Shown piece after piece: positions 1-9,449 of a DNA stretch of 64,000 nucleotides (positions are counted from its first letter, which is position 1; each line of letters starts with the position of its first letter). The position numbers were made by a program, and so were the translations under genes. Origin of the DNA: Azolla caroliniana (Eukaryota > Polypodiophyta); NCBI GenBank assembly GCA_043228905.1, contig JBHGNT010000001.1, positions 18,414,001 to 18,478,000 of the forward strand, in the 5' to 3' direction. The notes below the pieces were generated by a model. That model was not told the origin of the DNA. It searched no databases and worked only from the letters and a program-made list of their open reading frames with translations.

Positions 1-1
1 G

Positions 2-130
2 GAGTTCGTGCTGACGAAGATCCACACGGACGAGAACGGGTCGGATATGCTGACCAAGGTGCTCACACCCGACAAGCTGGAAGCATGCCGGAAGAGGATC
101 GGATTGGAGAGACATCCCATGCCGAAGTGA
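2..130 (+). pseudogene. Ty1/copia Pol C-terminus (cut by window edge)
   Basis: The only open frame runs 42 codons from the window edge to TGA at 128-130. It contains KIHTDENGSDMLTKVL and ends GLERHPMPK. This matches the end of plant copia RNase H, where a HTDEN(G/M)xDMxTK motif precedes the polyprotein stop. A polypurine tract and an LTR follow within 11 bp, in the order expected for the 3' end of a + strand copia element. The rest of the element lies outside the window, so whether it is intact is unknown. Confidence 0.8.
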
Positions 131-140
131 AGGGGGAGTT
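131..140 (+). promoter_or_regulatory. Polypurine tract of copia element
   Basis: The purine-rich run AGGGGGAG lies between the Pol stop codon and the TG that opens the LTR. This is the plus-strand priming site for reverse transcription. Confidence 0.65.
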
Positions 141-814
141 TGTTGGGATTACGGTCCCTCCGGATGGGATGTCCGGAGACGAATAACGGCAAGCCCGGTT
201 GCGGTTACGGATCCGGATGGAATGAAGAGTACCCGGCATGAAGCCGGATGAAGTGTACCCGGATGCGGATCCGGATGATGAAGAGTACCCGGCATGAAGC
301 CGGATGAAGAGTACCCGGATACGGATCCGGATGATGAAGACCCCGGCTACGGAGCCGGATGACGAATGTACCCGGAGAGAGATCCGGATGCAGGGACATA
401 TTTGTGAATATGTTTGCTAAGAGCCCTTGAGGCTATATTTGTAAATATCCCGAAAGTCATATATGTATAAATATGACTTAGGGCAAACAGTTTTAGGTTG
501 TTGCTTATTTTTCATGAGTAGTGAGAGCAGCCGAAGAGAGAGAGAGAGAGACGAAGAGGTCGTTGCCTCTGTGTATTACCGCCGCCTGTGGCGAAGACAG
601 TGAGCTCAAGGTTGTTGCCTTGTAGCTTCACCATTGTACATCCCTGTTCATAGTGATAGTTGGAGGTTGAGGACTCCCGTGGTTTTTCCCATTTAGGGTT
701 TTCCACGTAAAACATCCAGTGTACCTTTCTCTCTATTGTTTTGTGCATTTTGTATTTCCTGTTTTCTGTGAGTTAATCCCATTCCTCGGTTGTGGCCGAG
801 CACTGTTTCCAACA
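141..814 (+). repeat. Copia 3' LTR (674 bp)
   Basis: The LTR begins TGTTGGGATTACGG directly after the polypurine tract and ends TTTCCAACA. Its 3' part carries the common copia LTR signature GTGGTTTTTCCC...GGGTTTTCCACGT around 680-710. The middle holds a 57-bp minisatellite. The 5' LTR of this element is outside the window. The right boundary is inferred from the terminal CA and from where similarity to the following LTR fragment ends. Confidence 0.65.
210..390 (+). repeat. 57-bp minisatellite inside copia LTR
   Basis: Three imperfect units start with GATCCGGATG at about 210, 268, 324 and (partial) 381. They contain repeated GAAGAGTACCCGG and CATGAAGCCGGATG words. Such LTR-internal arrays can grow by slippage. 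Confidence 0.75.
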
Positions 815-1030
815 TGGCGAGGATCGTGAGCACGAGGTCGTTGCCTCCGTGAACTCACTGTTGTACATTCTAGCATAGTGATAGTTTGCAGGCTGTGGGC
901 TGCCGTGGTTTTTCCCTTGGTTTGGGTTTTCCACGTGAACATCCTGTGTACCCTCCTCTTCTCTGTGTCGTGTTTTATTTCCCGTTTTCTGTGTATGATT
1001 CTAAGCTCGGTTGTGGCCGAGCGTTGTGCA
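815..1030 (+). repeat. Second, diverged copy of the copia LTR 3' part
   Basis: This stretch repeats the order of the preceding LTR's last 250 bp: GAGGTCGTTGCCTC, CATAGTGATAGTT, CCGTGGTTTTTCCC, GGGTTTTCCACGTG, and CTCGGTTGTGGCCGAGC near the end. It lacks the LTR 5' half. It abuts a - strand copia gag at about 1030, which marks a breakpoint. Confidence 0.6.
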
Positions 1031-1585
1031 TAAGGAGCGTTTGAGTTCCCGATAGAACGAAGGCGTATTATCCCTCGTACAGACCGTCGTTCGAAAGGCT
1101 TCGAACCTGGACGCTAGCCCACCAAGGCAAACCTGCACCATTTCATCTTCCTCAACGTTCACGTTGACAAAGGCGAGAGAGAATCGCAAATTTTCTTGAT
1201 TCAGGCTATGTAATCAGCCACAAACAGATCTTTCTGCAGGACATTGCTGAGCTCCTGCCTGAGCTGCAGCCTCTTGGCCATTGTGCTTGCGGTGAAAATC
1301 TGTTTGAGATTTGGCCACGCGTCCTTTGGCGTTTTAAGCATCCCAAATATAGCTCAATAGTTGGTCACTCACACAAGATGCAAAGCAGTAGAGAACTTTG
1401 CTTGCCGGTTGTTACCAAGCCCAAAAATCTCTGTCTCTCAAATCGGGTGCTACATCATTAGCTCCTTAGACATAACTCCAGTAGCCGTGACCGAGCAGGT
1501 ATTGGTGCATCTTGTACGACCAAGATGCGTAGTTGCTCCTGTCGAGCTTTTCAGTTGGTAGCGAGCTTCCCATACCTCTGTCCAT
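1031..1585 (-). pseudogene. Ty1/copia gag, truncated and frameshifted
   Basis: Read on the minus strand, a start at 1585 gives the copia gag N-terminus with KLDRSNYASWSYKMHQYLLG (SNYxxWKxxM core) and GYWSYV. Further left, in another frame (about 1189-1040), are VNVEEDEMVQVCLGG and RFEAFRTTVCTRDN, typical of the UBN2-type gag. Frameshifts separate the two parts. The gene ends abruptly at about 1030 against LTR-derived DNA, so the nucleocapsid and all of pol are missing. Its own 5' LTR and primer site lie just upstream, on the right. Confidence 0.75.
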
Positions 1586-1680
1586 ATTACTGTCTTTTTC
1601 TTTTTTGAAAAAAAAATGAAGAACAACTTCAACTTTGTTTTGTCGCAAGCTTTTATTGTCGGTTGCAGAGGACTTCAACC

Positions 1681-1697
1681 CTCGCACTCTGATACCA
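1681..1697 (-). promoter_or_regulatory. Copia primer-binding site (initiator tRNA-Met)
   Basis: The minus strand reads TGGTATCAGAGTGCGAG immediately after the LTR's terminal ...TTACA. TGGTATCAGAG is complementary to the 3' end of plant initiator tRNA-Met, the usual copia primer. It fixes the LTR boundary and the element's orientation. Confidence 0.85.
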
Positions 1698-2126
1698 TGT
1701 AAAAGAATACGTGTGTGGAAGCGTGTGCGTAAACACAGAGTACATAGTTCGAAAATATGATAGTTCGGTAAACATAGAAAACACAGAGATGGAGATGGAG
1801 ATGGAGAGACAGAGAGAGAGTAGACAACTCAGATCTATTTCAAAATAATGATGCTTTGTACATTCTTCGTGCTCGGTGAGCACCTTTTATACAAGCCCTG
1901 ACTATCGGCCTGACACAAGTACTGACAGTACTTGACTGCTCATAAATGAGCCTACTACACTAACTCCCAAAATTATTCCTTATGAGGAATACCATACTAA
2001 CGGCCTTTTGGTTTATGCATACTGTTTTATGAGATAATCACGTTATGCATACTATTTTATGCACCCAGACTATGCACTGGGTTATGCACCGTATTACACA
2101 CCCAATGTTGAGCTTGTCACTTAACA
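1698..2126 (-). repeat. Copia 5' LTR (429 bp) of minus-strand element
   Basis: Bounded by TG (1698) and CA (2126) on the + strand and adjoining the primer site. It is homologous to the LTR at 60549-60982: both begin TGTAAAAGAATA and share TTTTATACAAG, CTAACTCCCAAAAT and CAATGTTGAGCTTG. The two loci therefore belong to one copia family, but this copy is older and truncated. A GGAGAT run sits at about 1789-1805. Confidence 0.8.
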
Positions 2127-2769
2127 CGAGACAAGGATACAAATGCGATACGAAGATTTGAAGGAACTACTACTTGAAGCTCCAGCACTACAAAAGGTCA
2201 ACTATACCGAAGGAAAACCGATTTATGTGATTGTTATCAATCAAGAAGACAAAGGAAAGAATCGATATGCGATTTGATTCAGTGCGAAAGTGTTGAGTGA
2301 TAGACAAAGGAAGTATGCTCAAGTAAAGAGAGAGTTGTGGGGAATCATATTTGTTGTGAAAGGCGACCGTGATTATCTTATTGGAACGAAGGTCATAATC
2401 GAGACAGATTGCCTACCCATACTTGGTATGATTTCCAGTTGCGTCTCTCCTGACATTGCTATGTTGCAATGGATTGCGGACATCAAGTCACTTAATCCAG
2501 AAATATGGCATATGACAGGAAAGTATAATGTGGTGGTGAATATGTTGTCATGAGCAAGATATGACAATGAGGAAGACTCCAAATCCGATGAAGAAGATAT
2601 TGGCTTGGACTTCTTCGCAACTTCTTGTGCTTAAATATTGACAAGTTTCAAAGAGGAAGGTTATAAAGGGGAATTCATAGAAATCAACAAATACCTAAGC
2701 TCCCTGAAGAAGGATGAATCATGGACAGATGAGGATTTTTGTCAAATCCGGAAGAAAGCATACAAATAC
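2127..2769 (+). pseudogene. Ty3/gypsy RNase H and linker fragment
   Basis: The + strand encodes LKELLLEAPALQKVNY, then AKVLSDRQRKYAQVKRELWG and IIETDCLPILGM, matching the RNase H of elements I and K in this window. In-frame TGA codons at 2275-2277 and 2551-2553 replace Arg positions of the intact relatives (CGA->TGA type). The 5' end is cut at the copia LTR. Reading continues to the KKAYKY motif, where a foreign 416-bp insertion interrupts it. Confidence 0.8.
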
Positions 2770-3185
2770 TGTTGTGACTAGGACCATAGATAGACCAGAA
2801 AGATAGACTGAAAAATACAAAACAGAACACAAAATACACAATACACAACTTTTATGTGGAAACCATATAGCAAGGAAAACCATGGGCAACAAATTTTCAC
2901 TATATATATAAGAGGAAAAGTAGATTACAAGACTCTGTAGAATAGAGTATCCACCACTTAGGGTTTTCATGGCAAGTATCACTACTATGTCTTCCTTCAC
3001 TCTCACTCTTGTCTCCTTCCTACTCTCTATGTATACACACTATTTGTCTACTCTACTATGTTCGACACCCTTCCACCTAAAGGTTCTTGTAGCTCCACAT
3101 ATTTAAAGTTTTCCGACCCGATTTTGACAGCCGATTCTCCCAATTGACAGCCGACTTCTCCCATTAGGAGGGACAGAATCCTAAG
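2770..3185 (-). mobile_element. 416-bp LTR-derived insertion with 6-bp target duplication
   Basis: AAATAC occurs on both sides (2764-2769 and 3186-3191). Removing the insert and one copy restores KKAYKYFLKDG, the sequence of the homologous elements, so the insertion is exactly delimited. On the minus strand, 3065 to 2770 looks like a copia-type LTR: TGTCGAACATAG...ACAACA with GGTTTTCC...GTTTCCACAT. It is preceded by about 120 bp resembling the 3' internal end of an element, including two copies of TCGGCTGTCAATTGGGAGAA. The insert is therefore an LTR plus a short internal tail rather than a clean solo LTR. Confidence 0.65.
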
Positions 3186-4415
3186 AAATACTTCCTTAAA
3201 GATGGATACCTTTGGAAGCACCCAAAGAAATAGAAAGGAACTCCATTGCATGTTGTATGCAAGAAAGAAGAGCAAGAGACACTTTTAACTAAGTTCAACA
3301 ATAATGCTTAGGCAGAGCATAGAGGAATATGGATGACAATCGCAAACTTAAAAGAAAGGTATTGGTGGCCAAGATTCTACAAAGATGTGTTAAGTTATGT
3401 TAAGACATGCAAAGAATATCGGATTTACTCAAATATTCACCATAGAGATGAGCTTCACTCCACCTATCCTTTATCGATACACTACAAATAGATGGTAGAC
3501 ATTGCAGTGAGGCCATTAGGACTATGGCAGATGAGATACCTTGTTTAACAAGAGAGGATCTCACAAATCAAGTGAAGGTTCATGCATTGAGAAATAAAAC
3601 GAGGTCAGTAGTATGTCGATTCCTTCTAGAAGATGTCATATGTAGATATGGATGTGTCGAGAAAATAGTAGCAAATAGAGGCGAGTTGGATGCTAATGAA
3701 CACAAAGAGTTCTTTTCAAGAATCGGGGTCAAGCTATCACTTACTACGACTTACAACCCAAAGGCGAATGGGAAAGCACAACGGGGTAACGGACCTATTC
3801 TGAAGGCATTAGTAAAGTCTTGTGCTGGGAAGCTAAGCAAATGGCCTAGATTGCTACCATATGTGTTGTGGGTTGATAGGACAACACACAACATCATCAC
3901 TGGGTTTATGCCAACAGAGCTCATTATCGGTCCGAGACCTGCATGCCAATAGAAAAAAACATCCTTTCACGGGCCGTTTACCATGGGAAGATGGAATGAG
4001 TAGAGAAGACTTGCTAGCCACAAGGATCCGATTACTGGAGCAAAGACCTGAAGATGTGGAAATGGCAATCGACCGCATAAAGAAAGAAGCTTTCTATAAA
4101 AAACACCAACTTCACCCGAAGAGGAAAGAAGAAGGAAATTGGGTTTTAGTCTATGATGGTAGCTTCGACAATCAACACAATGCCACTCGGAAGTTCTTAA
4201 ACAGGTGGTTTGGACCAAATGTACTAAAGACATTAGAAGATAATGCCACTTATCAGTTTATGGAGTTAGATGGTACTTATCTTGTTGTACCTATTGTAGG
4301 GAAAAGAGTTAAAATCTTTAAAGAAAGAGAAATGGCAAGTGTTTTCAGAGAGTTACTAAACATTAACAAAGATGAGGAATGGCAAGAAACCCTACCACCA
4401 TTGGCACATGTTGAA
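3186..4415 (+). pseudogene. Ty3/gypsy integrase and C-terminal domain, decayed
   Basis: Continues the interrupted pol: FLKDGYLWKHPKK, the HHCC-like region (ERYWWPRFYKDV), the core with EDLTNQVK, CRYGCVEKIVANRGELD and TTTYNPKANGK, then the C-terminal GNWVLVYDGSFDNQH and WFGPNV. The normal ADRGEL carries N for the catalytic D (ANRGEL). Stops replace Trp or Arg codons at several sites (for example TGG->TAG near 3310 and 3490), and frameshifts occur near 3530 and 3945. Homology ends near 4400, where copia sequence begins. No 3' LTR is left. Confidence 0.8.
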
Positions 4416-5465
4416 CGAGCAATCTCAACATGGGTCGGACCGGCTGGACAAGCAGGTAGGCCAAACCGAAATCAACTCGGTTGGCTAGGCCCACTTAGGG
4501 TGACAAGCCTAAGCTCCGGACCGGATGCCGAAAAACCAAATGGGAGTACGTACCATGAAGCCGGAGGAGGTCTGGTACGTAGATTCCAGAGTGTCAAATC
4601 ATATGATGAACCATGTTGAATGGTTCTCAAGCATGGAAAAACTAGAACAGCCTGGAGTTGTCAAGATTGGTCACAACACCGTGCACCCCATCAAACACGT
4701 GGGTGATGTACCGCTCAGCCATGTTGAACAAAAAGGCCTGATGCGGAATGTGTTGCATGTCCCGACAATTGCAAAGAACTTCGTTTTTGTTAGACAAATT
4801 GTCGATTAGGGCATAGAGGTTTGATTTAATCACCACATTTAATTTATCGAGGATGAGGGTTAGGTGATAGCGTGAGGGAGCAGAGACGCGAGGATGTTTA
4901 TCCTCAAAACAAATGATGTTGGTGGCATGATGTTTGTGAAAGGAAGAAAGGTCAAATCTAACTTCGATCTATGGCACAAGCGGATCAACCACATAAATTA
5001 TTAGAAGCTTCAAGAAGTTTACTTGAAACAGGTGGTTTCCAACTTGCCGTAGTTCAGTGGCCGGAGGGATGAGATATGTGAAGCATGTCAACTTGGGAAG
5101 CAGCATAGGCTCCCATTCCCCAACAAAAAGAATCGGAACCAGAATCGGCTTGACTTAATCCACATAGATGTATGGGGGCCAACAAGTTGTGTAAGCATGG
5201 GCTGGAGTCAATATTTTGTGTCCTTCATCATGACTTCCGGCACACTTGGGTATTACCTCATAGAGAAGAAGAGAAAAGTTTTCTCTTGTTTCCGGGATCT
5301 AAAAAGCTTAGTTGGAAGGGAAACATAGAGGGAAATCAAGTATCTATGGTTGGATGGCGGAAAAGAAATTATACTTTTCCGGCCAGTTCACAAGTTACCT
5401 ACAACAAAAGGAAATCCAGAGGGAGTTCTCCTACAGATACATGTTGAAGCAGAACAATCAACTCC
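4416..5465 (+). pseudogene. Ty1/copia protease to integrase fragment
   Basis: From 4555 the frame reads EEVWYVDSRVSNHMMNH. This is the copia protease segment, where WYxDSGA(S/C)NHM is expected; here Gly of DSG is Arg. Next come the gag-pre-integrase zinc region (DLWHKRINH... CEACQLGKQHRLPFPN around 4967-5130) and the start of the integrase core (LDLIHIDVWGP, 5150-5180; WLDGGKE, about 5350). Stops and frameshifts break it repeatedly. It fuses at about 5465 to gypsy gag. Confidence 0.75.
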
Positions 5466-5896
5466 TCGTTAGTGCCGACCCTACTATGCTCGAGCATGTG
5501 AAGCTTTTCTTTTTATGGCCCCGTTTATGCCATGACATCACTCATCATGCTCGGGACCAAGGGATATACATTCAACGACGTCATCCTCATTTCCCAACTC
5601 ATTGAAGCTTGTACGTTATCTGACTCCCAACCACGTTGGCCCCATCCATCCTCGACCGACTTGCGCACCCAATACCAAGGCGCGACCCCCATAGACATTG
5701 ATGTCCAAAACATACAATTGCAGGGTCACTGCAACCTTCCCAATCACGATGGCCAAGGGTGCCCAAAGTGTTTCTATTGCAACAATTATGGACACGTTCA
5801 ACGTCACTACCAGAAATTACAACAACAGTCTCAGAGGCAACAAGTCTAGATAACTATGGATGGCACGACATCATTGGTTGAGCTTCCGGGAAACTA
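5466..5896 (+). pseudogene. Ty3/gypsy element B gag C-terminal part
   Basis: From 5472 the frame gives ADPTMLEHVKLFFLWPRL, aligned with the capsid end of elements C and D (ADANMSEDMKLFF). The nucleocapsid follows with GCPKCFYCNNYGHVQRHY. The last zinc ligand of the CX2CX4HX4C knuckle is Tyr instead of Cys, so the finger is broken. A TAG at 5847-5849 precedes the relic C-terminus VELPGN, which ends in TAA at 5894-5896, the position equivalent to the gag stop of C and D. The 5' half and 5' LTR are missing. Confidence 0.75.
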
Positions 5897-5910
5897 ACTT
5901 CCGGGGTATT

Positions 5911-8805
5911 GATGGAAGAGCCAGCCCTCCACATCCAAGCATCTGCCTCTTCTAGTTCGTAGGTATGCACCACTCTCGCCACCATTAATCACTACACCCA
6001 CACCATCTTGTTAAACTCTGGTAGTAGTATCTCTTCCATTAGCATCGCCTTAGTTCACAAGTTAGGTCTCCCCACATCCACCGCTCCTTCCATCCAAGTC
6101 CTTTTTGGCGATCAAACATCGTTACCACTCTTAGCCAAGTCTAGGTGGCCCCAAGTCCATAGGATCCATTGGTCTCCATCCGCCAATTATTAGCTAGTTT
6201 TCCGTCACTAACCCTCCAACCCACGCATGCTCCTACTGTCTCTTTCCCGGTACAACATGCCATTCATACCGGTGAAGCCACTCCGATCCGCATTTCTACC
6301 CGTCGACGTTCCCCCCTCCACCACAATCGCATCAATGTTGCCGTCACTGACATGCTCACCGAAGGTATTATCATTCCTTCCACCATCGATTAGGTTTCGG
6401 AACCCCACTTAGTCAAGAAGGATGATGGCACCTCCCACTTTTGCATCGACTTCAGGCCTCTCAACAAAGTGACTATCCATGACCTCTACCCGCTCCCTCG
6501 TGTGGACAATCGCTTGGATCAAATTGGTGGCTCTCATTATTTCACCTCCCTAGACTTAGCCTCGGGATATTGGCAAATCCCCCTAAAGCCTTCTCATGCC
6601 CACAAGACCGCATTGCGCAAACACCATGGGGTATTCCAATTCACACGCATGTCGTTCGGCTTGTGGGATGCCGACAACACATTCCAACGCATGGAAAATT
6701 CCATCTTCGCGGTCCTTATCAGCAAAGGTGTCCTCGTTTATCTCGATGACATCCTTCATCACAAAGACACTTGGGAGGACCGTCTACAAACTCTCGCCGA
6801 AGTCCTCGCTTGCATAACTAAGCATAACGTGCAACTCCAATGGAAGAAGTGTCGACGGGGAAGCACTAGCCTCCGTTTTCTTGGCTTCATCATTTCTGGT
6901 GACAGAATCCATATGGACCCTTCAAAAGGTGGCAACCATCATCGACTACCCCCACCCCACCTCGATAAAATCATTGCAACGTTTTTTGGGCATGATCACA
7001 TTTTCACGAACCTCGCCTTGCTCACTTTTCCCCTTTGCCAACTCTTGAAGAAAGGTGTGTCATTCATTTGGGATCCTGCTTGCGAAGTTAGGTTTCGTCG
7101 CCCCAAAACCATGGTCCAGGAATCGGGGTTGCTCGCCCATCCTTACATTGACCAACCGTTCACTTTGCAGACAGACGCATCAAACCATGGGCTAGGAGCT
7201 GTCCTCTTGCAAGCTGATTGCCATGGGCAAGAAAAGGCGATTGCCTTCATTAGCCGCACTCACACCGGCCGAACACAACTACTCAACCACCAAGAAGGAG
7301 CTACATGTGATCGTCTGGTCTTTCTAGTGTCTTCACCCATACCTTCGTGGTGGACAGGTTATAGTTGAGACTGACCACCAACCCTTGCTTTCTCTTATCC
7401 ATTGACCTCACCCCCAGGTCGTTTGTTGCAATGGATGTTGGCAGTCCAAGGTTATCAGTTTACCCTCTCCTATTGGAAAGGTGGAACTAATTTGGTTGTT
7501 GATAGTCTCTCTCACGCCGACTTCCAGGTTGTCAAATTTCCCCCTAAGACATCCGATCTTCCGCTACCATTCACTTGAGCAACATGACCCCACCATTCAA
7601 GAGATAACCCATCAGTTGCGTGCCCTCCAACCGTTTCCCTCACCAGGGCGATTCATGCTCCAAGATAACTTGGTGTTCTTCATTCAAGCGCATCACGAGC
7701 CTCGTCTCTACATCCCTCATGCCCTACAACAAACATATCTCCAACTTTATCATGACTACCCATTATCGGGCCATTTGGGTTTCAACAAGGTTCTCGAAAA
7801 ATTATGCGTCAAGTATTACTGGCCCAACATGCGACAGTCAGTCTCTACCTACATCAAACAATGTGCTTTGTGTCAACACATCAAACCTACGATCAAGCCA
7901 GCTGGAACGCTCCAACCCATCACTGACACGTCACCTTTCGAGCTGGTCGGATGGGATTTCATGGGACCTTTTCTCGAAACCTTGAGGGGCAACAGGTATA
8001 TCCTAGTCATAACAGAATACCTCACCAGGTGGGCTGAAACTGTTGCCATCCCTGACGTCATTGCGCCAACAATTGCCTCCCAACTCTCGCAAAAGGTAAT
8101 TTTTCATCATGGGTGCCCTGTCCAATTCTTTTCTAATCAGGTCCATGAGTTCCATGGGGATTTCCTCAATGATATCACAACTCAACTAGGTGTCCAACAA
8201 GAGTTTACGTCCCCATACCATCTGCAAACAAATGGCCTCACCGAACGCCTCAAAAAGACCCTCAAGCAAGAGATTTCCGCTTACATCGATCCATGCCACA
8301 AAACCTGGGATCAAATCTTGCCTTTTGTCACCCACACCTACAATACATATGTACGGGCGTCAACACGAATCAGCCCTTTTCAAGCACTCTATGGGCATGA
8401 CCCTCGGCTCCCATCAGAATCGTCCATTCCAAACCTACCAACATGGATAGTGCCACTTGGGGGCTCTATCTGAAACAAATGCTCCCCCTCCTTCGACAAG
8501 CCAACTCCCGAAATCTACAAGTCGCACAACAACGTCAGAAGCGGCACTATGATGTGGGTCGAATTATCCCAACCTATGCTAATGGAACCAAAGTCCTTGT
8601 TTACATCCCAGTCCTGCAGCGTAGTCTCAGCGAATCCCTCATGCACCGATGGATCGACCCGTTCACCGTAGTTCGCGATCAAATCGACTACTTACTTGCT
8701 TCAACGTGATTCCAATGGCCGATTCACCTCCGCTCATGTTGCCCGTATCAAGCCCTATACTACTGTAAGCCTATCTTCTAGCACCCCTCCTTTCCCCATG
8801 TCGTA
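5911..8805 (+). pseudogene. Ty3/gypsy element B pol (PR-RT-RNaseH-IN), decayed
   Basis: Domains in order: protease LLNSGSSISSIS (about 6003), where the catalytic D of DSG is N; reverse transcriptase with YLDD intact at 6739-6750; RNase H with QTDASNHGLGAVLLQ (about 7170); zinc-binding HHCC region (about 7740-7880); integrase core with VGWDFMGPF and TNGLTERL (about 7945-8250), where the second catalytic D is N (FSNQVHEF); and a C-terminal LMHRWIDPF. Frameshifts lie near 6390 and 7262 and several stops occur. The family is the same as C and D but the copy is older. Confidence 0.85.
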
Positions 8806-8821
8806 AAACTCCTTGTTTTTC

Positions 8822-8832
8822 TCGGGGGGAAA
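8822..8832 (+). promoter_or_regulatory. Polypurine tract of element B
   Basis: CGGGGGGAAA directly precedes the LTR TG. It is the plus-strand primer site. Confidence 0.65.
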
Positions 8833-9026
8833 TGTGGTGTCCCTTTCATGCGATTGCATGCCTCTTAACACACCACCCTTTTAGCACAACACCCCTTTTA
8901 GCACACCCTTTTGGTACACATGTGGCTAGGCCGGCCCAAAATGGGTACTTTTGTATCTTCTATAAATTGAACGATAAGTAAGAAGTTAGGCATGTTGGTT
9001 TGGTTTCCTTTTATATGCATTTCACA
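8833..9026 (+). repeat. 3' LTR of gypsy element B (194 bp)
   Basis: Starts TGTGGTGTCCC after the polypurine tract and ends GCATTTCACA, the same termini as C and D (TGTGGT...GCATTTCACA read on their sense strand). It holds short repeats of CACCACCCTTTTAGCACA. The right flank is AC/AT microsatellite, as for C and D. The 5' LTR is absent, so no target duplication can be tested. Confidence 0.75.
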
Positions 9027-9209
9027 ATATATTACATATTACACACATATATTATTATACACACATTTCATACATCCAATACAATATGTACATACATACA
9101 CACAAACATAACACACATCACACATGCATATATACTACATTCAAACATTACGTCCATGAATATGTATATACATACATTACACCCATCTATTCATGAATAT
9201 TGACCATAT
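9027..9209. repeat. AC/AT-rich microsatellite
   Basis: Imperfect (ACAT)n/(AC)n sequence without coding content. It continues after element C at 13953. The word TATTACACACATATATTATTA recurs near 14096, showing a larger-scale internal repeat. Confidence 0.8.
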
Positions 9210-9428
9210 TGTGAAATGCTCTCAAAATAGCTCCCTTTCCATTACGTTCTAAGTTCCCTCTTATAGGCTACTCTTAGTACATCTTATAGGCTACTCTTAG
9301 CGTGGTGGGTGTTTTCCCACTCCAATTAGCACTTCTAATTATGGGGGCTTGGTAGGGGCCTAATTTGGGTGTGGTCAATGTGACCCTAGTTAGGTGGGGC
9401 CTTGGTTAGGATCCGTGGTAATACCACA
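9210..9428 (-). repeat. Element C 3' LTR (219 bp)
   Basis: On the minus strand it runs TGTGGTATTACC...GCATTTCACA, preceded by the polypurine tract AAAAGGGGGAGC (9429-9440). A short duplication of CTTATAGGCTACTCTTAG makes it longer than its partner. Confidence 0.85.
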
Positions 9429-9449
9429 GCTCCCCCTTTTAAAAAACAG

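Noticed and set aside
6739-6750. Element B as an active element because YLDD is intact
   Set aside because: The protease D is N, the second integrase D is N, the zinc knuckle is broken and frameshifts occur.
8833-9026. Target-site duplication for element B
   Set aside because: The 5' end is lost at the copia/gypsy fusion near 5465, so only one flank exists.
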